This document shows, in pieces, positions 42,631 through 51,004 of a stretch of 64,000 bases of DNA. A program made the position numbers and the translations under genes. Positions within the stretch are counted from its first letter, which is position 1, and each line of letters opens with the position of its first letter. The notes beneath the pieces are model-generated. The model was not told the origin of the DNA. It searched no databases and saw nothing but the letters and a program-made list of their open reading frames with translations. This DNA comes from Pseudomonas sp. URMO17WK12:I2. GTDB taxonomy: Bacteria > Pseudomonadota > Gammaproteobacteria > Pseudomonadales > Pseudomonadaceae. The stretch lies in the NCBI RefSeq assembly GCF_003253735.1, contig NZ_QKYW01000002.1, positions 582,367 to 646,366 of the forward strand, written 5' to 3'.

Positions 42631-43085
42631 CAGAAGGGCCCCACTGGCATTTGGACGTCCAGTCCATAGATGAAGACGACCAGGCCGAAGAGCGTCAGCA
42701 GAGTGCTGGAGATCAGCACCTCACGCACCCGCCACTCGCGGTCGGCCATGCTGCCGAAGATGATCAGGCCGGCGGCGGCGATGATGAAGCCCGCCGACTC
42801 GGCGGCCAGCGCGAAGCCTGCGACGGACGCCAGCAGAATCGACAAGGGCCGCAGTTGCACGGTGCCGATCGGCTCGCCGCCCTTGAACAGACCGAACAGG
42901 CCGACGACCAGGCCGAGGATGACGGTCAGCGAGCCGATCACCCTGGGCATGTAGCCCGGCCCCATCATCGCGGCGCTGCCAACGGTAAGGTCGCGAGTCG
43001 ACCACAACACCAGAACGCCCAGGCCGATGAAGATGGCGCTGGCCAAAAGATCTGGCCGGCTGCCGCGAATGGTTATTTCACCCAT
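42630..43085 (-). CDS. tctB: Tripartite tricarboxylate transporter, small membrane subunit TctB
   Basis: A 151-residue protein with four TM segments and the TctB opening: ASAIFIGLGVLVLWSTRDLT, then GPGYMPRVIGSLTVILGLVV. The start MGEITIRGS overlaps the TctC stop by 13 bases; the ORF could begin five codons earlier. Forms the membrane complex with TctA. Confidence 0.9.
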   Translation of the reverse strand: MGEITIRGSRPDLLASAIFIGLGVLVLWSTRDLTVGSAAMMGPGYMPRVIGSLTVILGLVVGLFGLFKGGEPIGTVQLRPLSILLASVAGFALAAESAGFIIAAAGLIIFGSMADREWRVREVLISSTLLTLFGLVVFIYGLDVQMPVGPF

Positions 43086-44026
43086 GGCGACTTGTCCCAC
43101 AGCGCTTGATAGCGGGTCTTCTGCTCATCGAGGCCCTTCTGCCAGTCGTCGCCGGAGAGGTAGGCGATGGGCAGCGACAGATCCTTGGCCTTCTCGAGGA
43201 ACGCTGGGTCTTCCAGCACGGCCTTCACGGCGTCGGCCATGCGTCTTTCGATATCGTCCGGCACCTTGGCTGGCGCGGCGATGCCTCGCTCGGATGTCAT
43301 CACCAGGTCGACACCCTGCTCCTTGGCGGTCGGCAGTTCCGGTTCCTGAGGCATGCGCTCATTGGAAAACTGCGCGAGCACGCGGTATTTGCTGTCATCA
43401 CTCAGCTCGCTGATGTTCTGCCCGGCAGAACTGATGTGCCCGCCCATCAGCGCGGTGGCCGATTCGGAGGCCCCGGCGAACGGCACGTGGGTGAGCGTGA
43501 TACCGGTCAGTTGTTCGAGCTGCACCATCATCAAATGATCATCGGTGCCCACGCCGGAGGTGCCTACCGAGAGTTTTCCGGGCGCGGCCTTGGCGGCCTG
43601 GACGAAGTCATCGAGGCTCTTGTAGGTCGCGTCGTTCGATACGGCCAGCACGGTGGGATCGTCGACGATCCGCGCCACCGGGCGAATGGACGCCTCCTCG
43701 TAGCCGACCCTGCGCTGCACACGGGTGCTGACGAACCCCGGAGTGTTGATGAACGCGAAGGTGTAGCCGTCCGGTTTGGCCTTGCTCAGCGCGGTGTAGG
43801 CGATCTCGCCCGCCGCACCCGGACGGTTGACGATGACGATCTTGGCATCGAGGCGTTTTTCCAGAAACGGCTGCATGGCGCGCGCCATCACATCGGTACT
43901 GCCACCTGGCGCATAGGCGACCAGAAACTCGATTGGCCGGTCCTCCGGCCAGGCGGCATGGGCATTCGCGGCGCACAGGGCGAGCGTGACGAGCGCGGCA
44001 CGCGCGCAGGACTTGAACGTGTTCAT
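43073..44026 (-). CDS. tctC: Tripartite tricarboxylate transporter, substrate receptor TctC (Bug family)
   Basis: A 317-residue periplasmic receptor with a signal peptide (MNTFKSCARAALVTLALCA, cleavage after AHA) and Bug-family marks: ILVAYAPGGSTDVMAR-like start (FLVAYAPGGSTDVMARAM), IVNRPGAAGEIAYTAL, and PDGYTFAFINT. Residue patterns do not disclose the ligand. First gene of the tctCBA operon, with an AT-rich promoter region of about 560 bases upstream. Confidence 0.94.
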   Translation of the reverse strand: MNTFKSCARAALVTLALCAANAHAAWPEDRPIEFLVAYAPGGSTDVMARAMQPFLEKRLDAKIVIVNRPGAAGEIAYTALSKAKPDGYTFAFINTPGFVSTRVQRRVGYEEASIRPVARIVDDPTVLAVSNDATYKSLDDFVQAAKAAPGKLSVGTSGVGTDDHLMMVQLEQLTGITLTHVPFAGASESATALMGGHISSAGQNISELSDDSKYRVLAQFSNERMPQEPELPTAKEQGVDLVMTSERGIAAPAKVPDDIERRMADAVKAVLEDPAFLEKAKDLSLPIAYLSGDDWQKGLDEQKTRYQALWDKSPWVK

Positions 44027-44590
44027 GGAGGATTCCTCTTTGTTTTTATTGGTGCGGAACGCGGGAGATCAGCGCCAGCTGCGCTGTGGTGTGCGTCGCC
44101 AGGAGCTTCCGGGCGGCGGGTGATGCGGGCTGTAAATAGGCGCCATGGGAATGACCTGTGTTTTTATTGGTGTTTCGGGCCAGTCAGCAAAATCTATCAG
44201 AATGGAATGCCATTTTAAAATAGAATTTTTGAGTACTTTGCCTAACCGTTCGAGGCGGCGAAACAAGCCGAGCAAACGGCTGTTGTCGAGAAGCACCGGC
44301 GAAAAGAGCCGCGCAGCAGGATTCAAAAAAAATAAAATATCGTTTCCAGATAACCACTTAATGCCCGTGCGAACACCAGTTGCCAATGCGGCGGCAGCGC
44401 TCACGAATGGCCTGCCTGGCTGATGGCTGGTGCATTGAGAGATCGGCATGGCGCCTAGAGTCGATGACCGAGAAGAAGGCATTGGCGCGATCACGGCGGA
44501 CTCGTCACTGCGGCGATTGGGGGCCACAAACTCGCCGAGCATGGCCGCTGATAAGCGCGCCGCCCCAGGCGGAAGGCGCGCCTCAACACA
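44027..44590. other. Gene-free AT-rich region upstream of tctC
   Basis: No supported gene. The part 44195-44240 is markedly AT-rich and holds AATGG-N4-CCATT (44201-44214) adjoining the palindrome ATTTTAAAAT (44212-44221), likely promoter and operator DNA for the leftward tctC gene. A 157-residue minus-strand ORF here lacks a ribosome site or recognisable motif and is not called. Confidence 0.55.
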
Positions 44591-45274
44591 TCAGGCTTCG
44601 CCCGGCAGCGCGCAGCCCTTGGCTTTCAACGACTGGATGACCCAGCTGCGATCATTGGTGCCCTGAGCGATGTGCTCCATCTGCATGTGCTCGGCGGTGT
44701 ACTTCGCCGTCGCGCGGGCAAAGATACTTTCCACATAGGCGAAGGGCACGCAGAGCAGGCCGTCCTCGTCGCCGATCACCAGGTCACCCGGCTCGATCAC
44801 CATACCGTCGATGGCGATGGGAACGTTGATCTCACCGGGGCCATCCTTGTACGGACCGCGGTGCGACACGCCGGCTGCGAACAGCGGGAAGTCACCGGCA
44901 CCGATATTCGCCGCATCGCGGATCGCGCCATTGATGACGATACCGGCCACGCCGCGCTTCACGGCATAGGCCACCATCATTTCGCCGATCAGTGCGTTGC
45001 TCAGATCGCCCCCGGCATCGACCACGATCACGTCACCGGGCTCGGCGATATCCAGGGCGTAGTGCAGCATCAGGTTGTCACCCGGGCGCGCCTTGACGGT
45101 CAGTGCCGGGCCGGCCAGCACGCCTTCCTTGTGCATGGGCCGCAGACGCGCCCCGCCTGCGGTCATGCGATTCATCGAGTCGCTGACGTTGGCGACCGGC
45201 AACTCCCGATAACGGGCAACCCATTCGGCGCTGACCTTGCGTGCGCGCTCCAGTACCTGGAAACCAATGCTCAT
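44591..45274 (-). CDS. RraA-like aldolase (4-carboxy-4-hydroxy-2-oxoadipate / HMG aldolase family)
   Basis: A 227-residue RraA-fold protein. Family marks are VANVSDSMNRMTAGGARLRP, the metal/pyruvate site GDVIVVDAGGDLSNALIGEM, and VAGIVINGAIRDAANIG with the conserved Arg-Asp pair. Aldolases of this type cleave 4-carboxy-4-hydroxy-2-oxoadipate or 4-hydroxy-4-methyl-2-oxoglutarate to pyruvate plus an oxo acid. The start MSIGFQVLE is preferred because GAGG lies 9 bases before it. Transcribed toward tctCBA and divergent from the dehydrogenase gene. Confidence 0.88.
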   Translation of the reverse strand: MSIGFQVLERARKVSAEWVARYRELPVANVSDSMNRMTAGGARLRPMHKEGVLAGPALTVKARPGDNLMLHYALDIAEPGDVIVVDAGGDLSNALIGEMMVAYAVKRGVAGIVINGAIRDAANIGAGDFPLFAAGVSHRGPYKDGPGEINVPIAIDGMVIEPGDLVIGDEDGLLCVPFAYVESIFARATAKYTAEHMQMEHIAQGTNDRSWVIQSLKAKGCALPGEA

Positions 45275-45313
45275 GTGGCGGATCCTCAGCTGTTGTCTTT
45301 GTTGTTTTTTAGA

Positions 45314-45336
45314 ATTGCATTTCATTTAAATGCAAT
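45314..45336. promoter_or_regulatory. Perfect palindrome in aldolase/dehydrogenase divergent promoter
   Basis: ATTGCATTT (45314-45322) and AAATGCAAT (45328-45336) are perfect 9-base arms with a 5-base spacer, within the roughly 200-base divergent region. A likely operator, perhaps for the IclR regulator at 48841-49566; the size fits an IclR dimer. Confidence 0.6.
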
Positions 45337-45480
45337 CAACAGCTTTATCACGCCGCATAAAGACAGGCTAATCAGGATTGAAAGATAATATTGCAACGAC
45401 GTTTCGATATGTTAGGGTTTAGTGGCTACTGCCGCTCCCAGCGCCAGCATCGTCACTCAGATAAGAACAAGGTATTCACG

Positions 45481-46458
45481 ATGTCCCGCACCGTTCTGAT
45501 AACAGGTCCCGAACTGGCCACCGACGCCATGAACCTCGCCGCCGCCGAGGGCGTCAGGATCATTCCCACCACGCCCTACCTGCCCGCCGACGAGCTGCAG
45601 GCCATCATCCAGGCGGAGCAGCCCGACGCGATCATCGTTCGCCAGGGCCAGCTGACCCGCGCAATGATCGGCGCCTCGGCGAAGCTCAAGGTGATCGCCA
45701 AGCACGGCGTGGGCTACAACACCATCGACATCCAGGCCGCCGCCGAGCGCGGTGTGCCGGTCACCATCGCCACGGGCGCCAATGCCCAGTCGGTGGCCGA
45801 GCACGCCTTCGCCCTGATGTTCAGCGTCGCCCGCCAGACCGCGCTGCTCGATGCGCGCATGCGCGCGGGCCACTGGGACAAGGCCACCGCCAACGGCATC
45901 GAGCTGTCCGGCAAGACTCTCGGCCTGATTGGCCTGGGCTCGATCGGCAGCATCCTGATGGACCTGGTCGCGCCGCTGCGCATGACGGTCAAGGTCTACG
46001 ACCCCTACCTCAAGGAGCTGCCACAGCGCGCGCACGTCGAGCGCGAGGAATACCTCGACCGGCTGCTCGCCGATTGCGACGTGATCAGCCTTCACTGCCC
46101 GCTGACCGACAGCAACCACCACCTGATCGGTGCGCCGCAGCTGGCGCGTATGCGCCCGAACAGCATTATCATCAACACCGCCCGGGGCGAGCTGATCGAC
46201 ACCATCGCCCTGGTTGAGGCCCTGCGCGAAGGCAAGATCGCCGGCGCCGGCCTGGACACCTTCAGCCCCGAACCACCGCCCGCCGACAGCCCACTATGGG
46301 GGCTGACCAATCTGGTCGCCACGCCACACATCGGCGCCAATACCTCGCAAGCCCGTGATCGGGTCGGCCAGGTCGCGCTGCGGCAGATCCTCGACGTCTG
46401 TAATAGCATCGCGCTCGATCCGCGCTGCGTCGTCAATCGGCATCTGCTCGATAATTGA
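45481..46458 (+). CDS. D-2-hydroxyacid dehydrogenase (NAD-dependent)
   Basis: A 325-residue D-isomer-specific dehydrogenase. The nucleotide motif GLGSIG (Gly151-Gly156) is followed by acidic Asp174 (VYDPY), which favours NAD. The catalytic triad is Arg235 (NTARGEL), Glu264 (FSPEPP) and His283 (TPHIGANT). Phosphoglycerate-dehydrogenase-like, but without a C-terminal regulatory domain and outside serine genes. It probably interconverts a 2-oxo and D-2-hydroxy acid made or used by the aldolase next to it. Start ATG 45481 fits homologues; the frame extends 30 codons further upstream. Confidence 0.9.
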   Translation: MSRTVLITGPELATDAMNLAAAEGVRIIPTTPYLPADELQAIIQAEQPDAIIVRQGQLTRAMIGASAKLKVIAKHGVGYNTIDIQAAAERGVPVTIATGANAQSVAEHAFALMFSVARQTALLDARMRAGHWDKATANGIELSGKTLGLIGLGSIGSILMDLVAPLRMTVKVYDPYLKELPQRAHVEREEYLDRLLADCDVISLHCPLTDSNHHLIGAPQLARMRPNSIIINTARGELIDTIALVEALREGKIAGAGLDTFSPEPPPADSPLWGLTNLVATPHIGANTSQARDRVGQVALRQILDVCNSIALDPRCVVNRHLLDN

Positions 46459-46467
46459 CCGATCAAG

Positions 46468-46493
46468 CGCTGCCTGGGCGTCAGGCAGCGTTT
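46468..46493 (+). terminator. Hairpin after dehydrogenase gene
   Basis: CGCTGCCTG (46468-46476) and CAGGCAGCG (46482-46490) with a 5-base loop, followed by only TTTC. It may be a weak terminator or attenuator before the MFS gene. Confidence 0.55.
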
Positions 46494-46533
46494 CACCCGA
46501 GTCCGTCAACCTCCAGCCCTATTGGAGAGCACC

Positions 46534-47862
46534 ATGACTGCTAACACTGCTGCGGTGAGCGAGCTCGAGCGCGCCACCATGCGCCGGGTCGCCTGGCGCA
46601 TCCTGCCGTTTTTGATCGTCTGCTACCTGATCGCGATCATCGATCGCGGCAACATTGGCATGGCTTCACTGCAAATGAACGATGACCTGGGGCTCTCGGC
46701 ACGGGTCTTCGGCTTTGCCAGCAGCCTGTTCTTCTTCGCCTACTTCCTGGTCGAAGTGCCCAGCAACCTGGCCATGCAAAAATTCGGTGCGCGAATCTGG
46801 ATCGCCCGGATCATGGTCACCTGGGGCCTGGTCTCCGCCGGCACGGCGTTCGTGGTCGGCCCCTACTCGCTGTACGTGATGCGCTTTCTGCTCGGCGCCG
46901 CCGAGGCCGGCTTCTTCCCCGGCGTGCTGCTGTACCTCACCTACTGGCTGCCCTCCGCCTACCGCGCACGCATGGTGGCCATCTTCATGGTCGCCATTCC
47001 GGCCGCCAACTTCATCGGCTCACCGCTGTCGGGCTTGCTGCTGGGCCTGGATGGCTGGCTGGGTATGCGCGGCTGGCACTGGCTGTTCATCCTGGAAGGC
47101 ATCCCGGCAGTGCTGCTCGGCATCGCCTGCCTGTTCGTGCTCACCGACCGCCCCGAGCACGCCAAATGGCTGAGCGACGAGCAGCGGAACTGGCTGACCG
47201 GGCGCCTGGCCGAAGAGGCCGCGAGGAAGACCGCCATCGGCCATATCTCGCTGTGGAAACTGCTGCGCCACAAGGACATCTGGGTACTGGCACTGATCTA
47301 TTCGGGCGCCTCGGCGGCCGGTAGCACCATGAGCGTCTGGGCACCGCAACTGCTCAAGACCTTCGACCTGAGCGCCCAGCAGATCGGCCTGGTCAACGCC
47401 ATTCCGTATGGCATCGCGTCACTGCTGATGATCCTCTGGGGGCGCAGCTCCGACCGCACCGGCGAGCGTCGCTGGCACACGGCAACGACCCTGTTGCTGA
47501 TCGCCGCCGGCCTGCTGATGACGCTGTTCACCGACTCGCTGACCGCCACGGTGGTGATGCTGACCATGGTGCTGGTGGGGGCCTACTCGATGAAGGGCCC
47601 GTTCTGGGCGCTGGTGTCCGGCTGGCTGTCGTCGTCGACGGCAGCCGCTGGCCTGGCAGCCGTAGGCGCCGTGGCCAACCTGGTCGGCGGCGGCATCATG
47701 GTCAACGCCTACGGCGCGATCCATGAGGCCACCGGCAGCTACTCGCTGGCCCTGATGCCACTGGCCGCACTCTGCACCTTGGCGGGCATCATGGTTCTGG
47801 TGATTGGCCGCAAGCGCCAACGCGAGCACGAACGGGCCGCCGCCACGGCCAACGCAGGCTGA
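46534..47862 (+). CDS. MFS transporter, anion:cation symporter (ACS) family
   Basis: A 442-residue 12-TM carrier. The ACS hallmark at the first helix is YLIAIIDRGNIGMASLQMND (about residues 31-50); the loop SNLAMQKFGARIWIARIMVT and GAAEAGFFPGVLLYLTYWLP are also typical of GudP/phthalate/tartrate-type transporters. GGAGAG lies a few bases before the ATG. It is a second importer for the pathway beside TctABC, likely for a mono- or dicarboxylate. Confidence 0.92.
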   Translation: MTANTAAVSELERATMRRVAWRILPFLIVCYLIAIIDRGNIGMASLQMNDDLGLSARVFGFASSLFFFAYFLVEVPSNLAMQKFGARIWIARIMVTWGLVSAGTAFVVGPYSLYVMRFLLGAAEAGFFPGVLLYLTYWLPSAYRARMVAIFMVAIPAANFIGSPLSGLLLGLDGWLGMRGWHWLFILEGIPAVLLGIACLFVLTDRPEHAKWLSDEQRNWLTGRLAEEAARKTAIGHISLWKLLRHKDIWVLALIYSGASAAGSTMSVWAPQLLKTFDLSAQQIGLVNAIPYGIASLLMILWGRSSDRTGERRWHTATTLLLIAAGLLMTLFTDSLTATVVMLTMVLVGAYSMKGPFWALVSGWLSSSTAAAGLAAVGAVANLVGGGIMVNAYGAIHEATGSYSLALMPLAALCTLAGIMVLVIGRKRQREHERAAATANAG

Positions 47863-47880
47863 CGCCACCCGCAGCACCAC

Positions 47881-47907
47881 GCCAATCCCGTCCTGCGCGG
47901 GATTGGC
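47881..47907. repeat. Inverted repeat after MFS gene
   Basis: GCCAATCCCG (47881-47890) and CGGGATTGGC (47898-47907), perfect 10-base arms, 7-base loop, no T-run after it. It is probably an mRNA-stabilising or weak termination hairpin between the MFS and amidohydrolase genes. Confidence 0.55.
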
Positions 47908-47940
47908 CTCACCCCACACAACAATAAAAGAGACCCACCC

Positions 47941-48858
47941 ATGCAGTTTTCCCGACGTCGCTTCCTGCAGGCCGGGGGCGCGCTGGGCGCCACCGTGGCC
48001 CTCAACGCCCTGGCCGGCCAACCCTCGAGCACCGGCGAGCTACGCCCGCGCCTCACGCCACCGGCCGGCAGCGTGGACTGTCACATGCACCTCTATGACA
48101 GCCGCTACCCCGCCTCCGCCACGGCCACGCTGTTTCCGCCCGACGCCTTTCTCGAGGACTACCGCGCCGTGCAGAAGCGCCTGGGCATCCGCCGCATGGT
48201 CATCGTTACCCCCTCGACCTACGGCACCGACAACCGCCTGATGCTCGACGGCCTGCTGCGCAGCCGTGGCGATGCACGCGGCGTCGCGGTGATCGAGAAT
48301 TCGCTTGGTGACGACGAGCTGGCCAGCCTGCACGAGGCCGGCGTGCGGGGCATTCGCTTCAACCTGAGTGTCGGCGGCACAGGGCTCGACGATCTGGAAA
48401 CCCTGGCAACCCGGGTCAATGAACTGGGCTGGAATGTGCAGTTCGCGGCCGGCAACATGCTCACCGAACTGGAAAGCCGGCTGGCCAAATTGCCGGCGAA
48501 TGTGGTCATCGACCATCTCGGCCACGTGCCGCAGCCCGAAGGCATTCACTCCGACGCCTTCGCGGCCCTCAGCCGCCTGGTGGACAACGGCAAGGTCTGG
48601 GTCAAGCTATCGGCGCCGTACCTGCGCTCGAAGGTCGGTGGCCCCGGCTATGAGGACGCCGGCAAGGTCGCCACGGCGCTGATCCGCCAGAACCCAGAAC
48701 GCATGCTGTGGGGCAGTGACTGGCCGCACCCGACCCTCGCCGCAGATCAGAAACCCGACGACGCCAGGGTGCTCGATCTGCTGGCCGACTGGGCGCCTGA
48801 CGAGAAGGCGCTCAGGCTGATCCTGCGCGACAACCCGGTTTCACTTTACGGCTTCTGA
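47941..48858 (+). CDS. Tat-exported amidohydrolase (2-pyrone-4,6-dicarboxylate hydrolase-like)
   Basis: A 305-residue TIM-barrel metal hydrolase with a twin-arginine signal (SRRRFLQAGGALGATVALNA). The metal motif HMH is at His48-His50 (VDCHMHLYD). LLRSRGDARGVAVIE, GVRGIRFNLSVGG, VVIDHLGHVPQPEG and the final LWGSDWPHP match the LigI/amidohydrolase 2 family that opens lactones such as 2-pyrone-4,6-dicarboxylate. A Tat signal is unusual for LigI, which is cytoplasmic, so it may act on an external lactone before uptake. Its 3' end overlaps the convergent IclR gene by 18 bases. Confidence 0.88.
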   Translation: MQFSRRRFLQAGGALGATVALNALAGQPSSTGELRPRLTPPAGSVDCHMHLYDSRYPASATATLFPPDAFLEDYRAVQKRLGIRRMVIVTPSTYGTDNRLMLDGLLRSRGDARGVAVIENSLGDDELASLHEAGVRGIRFNLSVGGTGLDDLETLATRVNELGWNVQFAAGNMLTELESRLAKLPANVVIDHLGHVPQPEGIHSDAFAALSRLVDNGKVWVKLSAPYLRSKVGGPGYEDAGKVATALIRQNPERMLWGSDWPHPTLAADQKPDDARVLDLLADWAPDEKALRLILRDNPVSLYGF

Positions 48859-49566
48859 GGCCTTTGCCTTGCCGTCGACTGGCTTGAAACCGAGGCTGCG
48901 CATGAGATCGCGAGCGGTGTCGAAGAACACCTGGCGCAGACTCGCCGCCGCCTCTTCGGTCAAGCGGCTGGCCGGCCCGGAGATCACCAGCGCGCCCATC
49001 AGCTCCTGCTGAGCACCGTAGATAGGCAGCGCGATGGAGGCAGCATGGGGATCGGTAGCGCCCCGGGAGTAGTAAGGCTTGTCCAGCTTGCTGCCGACTT
49101 CATAGGCGGCACGCAGCGCCTGCGCGCCAGCGGCCTCGTCCATCGGCCGCATGTCGCCTGGCTGCATGTTCAGCCGCAGCCGGTGCCGGGAATTCACCCG
49201 GAACTGGCACATCCGGTAGGCACCATGGCGAACGTAGAACGACGCCGTCTCACCCGAGTACTCGGCGAGCTCCTGCAGCCTCGGCATCACGTGGCGCTCG
49301 AGGTCCAGCGCCTCCTGATACACCGCATTGAGACGCATCACTTCGCTGGCCAGCTGGTAACGCCCATCGGCCATGCGATTGATGAAACCGTGATCTTCCA
49401 GCGACACCATGAGCCGCATGATCGTGCTCTTGATCAGCCCGGTACGCTCCGTCAGCTCCACCAGGCTCAACGACGTATCGCCGACCTGAAAGGCAGACAG
49501 AACGGTCAGAACCCGGTCGGCCGAAGCCACTCCGTTTACCGCCGGACGCGGCCGCGCTTTCACCAT
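48841..49566 (-). CDS. IclR-family transcriptional regulator
   Basis: A 241-residue IclR protein: winged helix LSLVELTERTGLIKSTIMRL (about 33-52) and effector domain with AAGAQALRAAYE and ASIALPIYGAQQELMGALVI. The start MVKARPRP has GAGGAATC upstream; 54 codons of further frame are rejected since homologues begin here. It likely controls the tct/aldolase/dehydrogenase/MFS genes. Candidate palindromes lie at 45314-45336 and 44201-44221. Effector unknown. Confidence 0.92.
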   Translation of the reverse strand: MVKARPRPAVNGVASADRVLTVLSAFQVGDTSLSLVELTERTGLIKSTIMRLMVSLEDHGFINRMADGRYQLASEVMRLNAVYQEALDLERHVMPRLQELAEYSGETASFYVRHGAYRMCQFRVNSRHRLRLNMQPGDMRPMDEAAGAQALRAAYEVGSKLDKPYYSRGATDPHAASIALPIYGAQQELMGALVISGPASRLTEEAAASLRQVFFDTARDLMRSLGFKPVDGKAKASEAVK

Positions 49567-49751
49567 CAGAGATTCCTCATCAGTTACCCATTGGCCCCTA
49601 CCTTCGGGGCAGCGGCGCATTATCCGCCAACACAGCCTACCTCGCCATATATCCTCGGAGCCCCGGCCGGGCGCACAAGCCAGGCCGCCCCGACTCACCG
49701 GAAAGGCGACCGCCAAGCAGCCCTCCACCGGATAACTGGTTACCTGAAAGC

Positions 49752-49779
49752 AAAAGGGGCCGCGTAGAGGTTGCGGCCC
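49752..49779 (-). terminator. Terminator downstream of prpF-like gene
   Basis: On the minus strand GGGCCGC and GCGGCCC arms (49773-49779 and 49757-49763) with a 9-base loop are followed by CTTTTG, just past the stop of the leftward PrpF-like gene. Confidence 0.7.
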
Positions 49780-49792
49780 TTGCCATGACGCT

Positions 49793-51004
49793 CTACATCA
49801 ACGCCGCCAGCGCTGCCGCCAGTTGCTGCGACGCGTTGTACAGCGGCACATGGCCGCGCTGCAGCACCTGGGCGCTGCGCCGGTAGGCCACGGTTCTGAC
49901 CTCCAGCCCGGCGCCGGCATCGCGGGCCACCACCGTGGCATCGAGGGTGCCGGCAGGGTTTTCCATGGCCACGGCGAACTCCGCGAACTGCTCGCCGACT
50001 TGCGGTGTGGCGTCGGCCAGGCGGGCGGCGACGGTGCCCGGAATCAGCGTGGCGGCGGCCAGGCAGCAGCCACCGGACACGGCCATCGAGGCGTGCAGCG
50101 TCTGCGGGGTGAAGTAGCGTACCGAGAGCGTTCCGCCGGCCGCCGCCGGGCCGATGATGCATACCTTGGGGATGGTTTCGCTGCGGCTGATGTCCTCGCG
50201 GCTCATCGGTTCGCCACTACGTTTCTTCAGGCCCATGCGCAGCCCCGCCGCGATCCACACCTCGCGCAGCGCCTGCATGAAAGCGCTATCGGCCTCCAGT
50301 TCGGCGAGCGGCTCGAGCGCCGTCTTGCCGAAGGACGCCGCCTCGATGATTACCATGGGCACCGCCACATCCACGCAGGACACCGGGTGACCGAGGATCT
50401 CGTCGAGCGCATTGCCGGTCGGCAGCAAGGCACCGGTCTTGGCACCGACCGGGTGATGCAGGAACAGGTCCACGCCTGGGAAGTGCCCCGGCACGCCGGG
50501 AATCGCCACCTTGCGCAGCGCGTTGTCGGCATCGCGCAGCACCCGGCCGGTGGTGATCACCCCGGTGTTGGTGTTGCGGATGTCGATCTCGACATCACCG
50601 CTCGCACCGTCGGCCAGCCCCACGTCCAGCGCCCACAGCGGCAGCGCCGACGACATGTTGCCGCAGTTCACGCTCCAGTCGATGGCCGAGTGGCTGGCGG
50701 CCAGTTGCGCCAGGGTGCTGACCAGGCGCAGCTTGCCCTCGGTGTTTTCCAGCTCGACGAAGAACACCTTGTTGCTGGTCGCCGGGCCGCGGCCCAGGCC
50801 GGTGAGCTGGCGGTTGCCGGGCGCCTCGCCGTGCAGCGGCACGCCCATCAGGTGGCGCAGCAGTTCCTCGCGCAGGGCGAGGTCCTGAGGGGCGAAGCGC
50901 TCGTCGATCACCAGGCCGGTGGAGGTGCCGCCGCGCATCAAGTGCACCGGGAAGTTGACCACGCCACCTTCCACGCGGATGCCTGTCGAGAGGGGCTCAT
51001 GCAT
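49793..51004 (-). CDS. PrpF/4-oxalomesaconate tautomerase family isomerase
   Basis: A 403-residue double DAP-epimerase-fold isomerase. Family marks are HLMRGGTSTG (21-30), Lys79 (TSNKVFF) and Cys114 (SVNCGNMSSALPLWA), whose spacing matches the catalytic Lys/Cys pair of PrpF, plus VSGGCCLAAATLIPGTVA. Relatives are aconitate isomerase PrpF and oxalomesaconate tautomerase GalD/LigU. With an RraA-like aldolase and a LigI-like hydrolase nearby, the second reading is attractive. The start overlaps the MarR stop by 8 bases, so the two are coupled. Confidence 0.88.
   Translation of the reverse strand: MHEPLSTGIRVEGGVVNFPVHLMRGGTSTGLVIDERFAPQDLALREELLRHLMGVPLHGEAPGNRQLTGLGRGPATSNKVFFVELENTEGKLRLVSTLAQLAASHSAIDWSVNCGNMSSALPLWALDVGLADGASGDVEIDIRNTNTGVITTGRVLRDADNALRKVAIPGVPGHFPGVDLFLHHPVGAKTGALLPTGNALDEILGHPVSCVDVAVPMVIIEAASFGKTALEPLAELEADSAFMQALREVWIAAGLRMGLKKRSGEPMSREDISRSETIPKVCIIGPAAAGGTLSVRYFTPQTLHASMAVSGGCCLAAATLIPGTVAARLADATPQVGEQFAEFAVAMENPAGTLDATVVARDAGAGLEVRTVAYRRSAQVLQRGHVPLYNASQQLAAALAALM

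Noticed and set aside
44069..44542. 157-residue minus-strand ORF upstream of tctC
   Set aside because: No ribosome site, no recognisable domain, and it runs through AT-rich promoter-like DNA.
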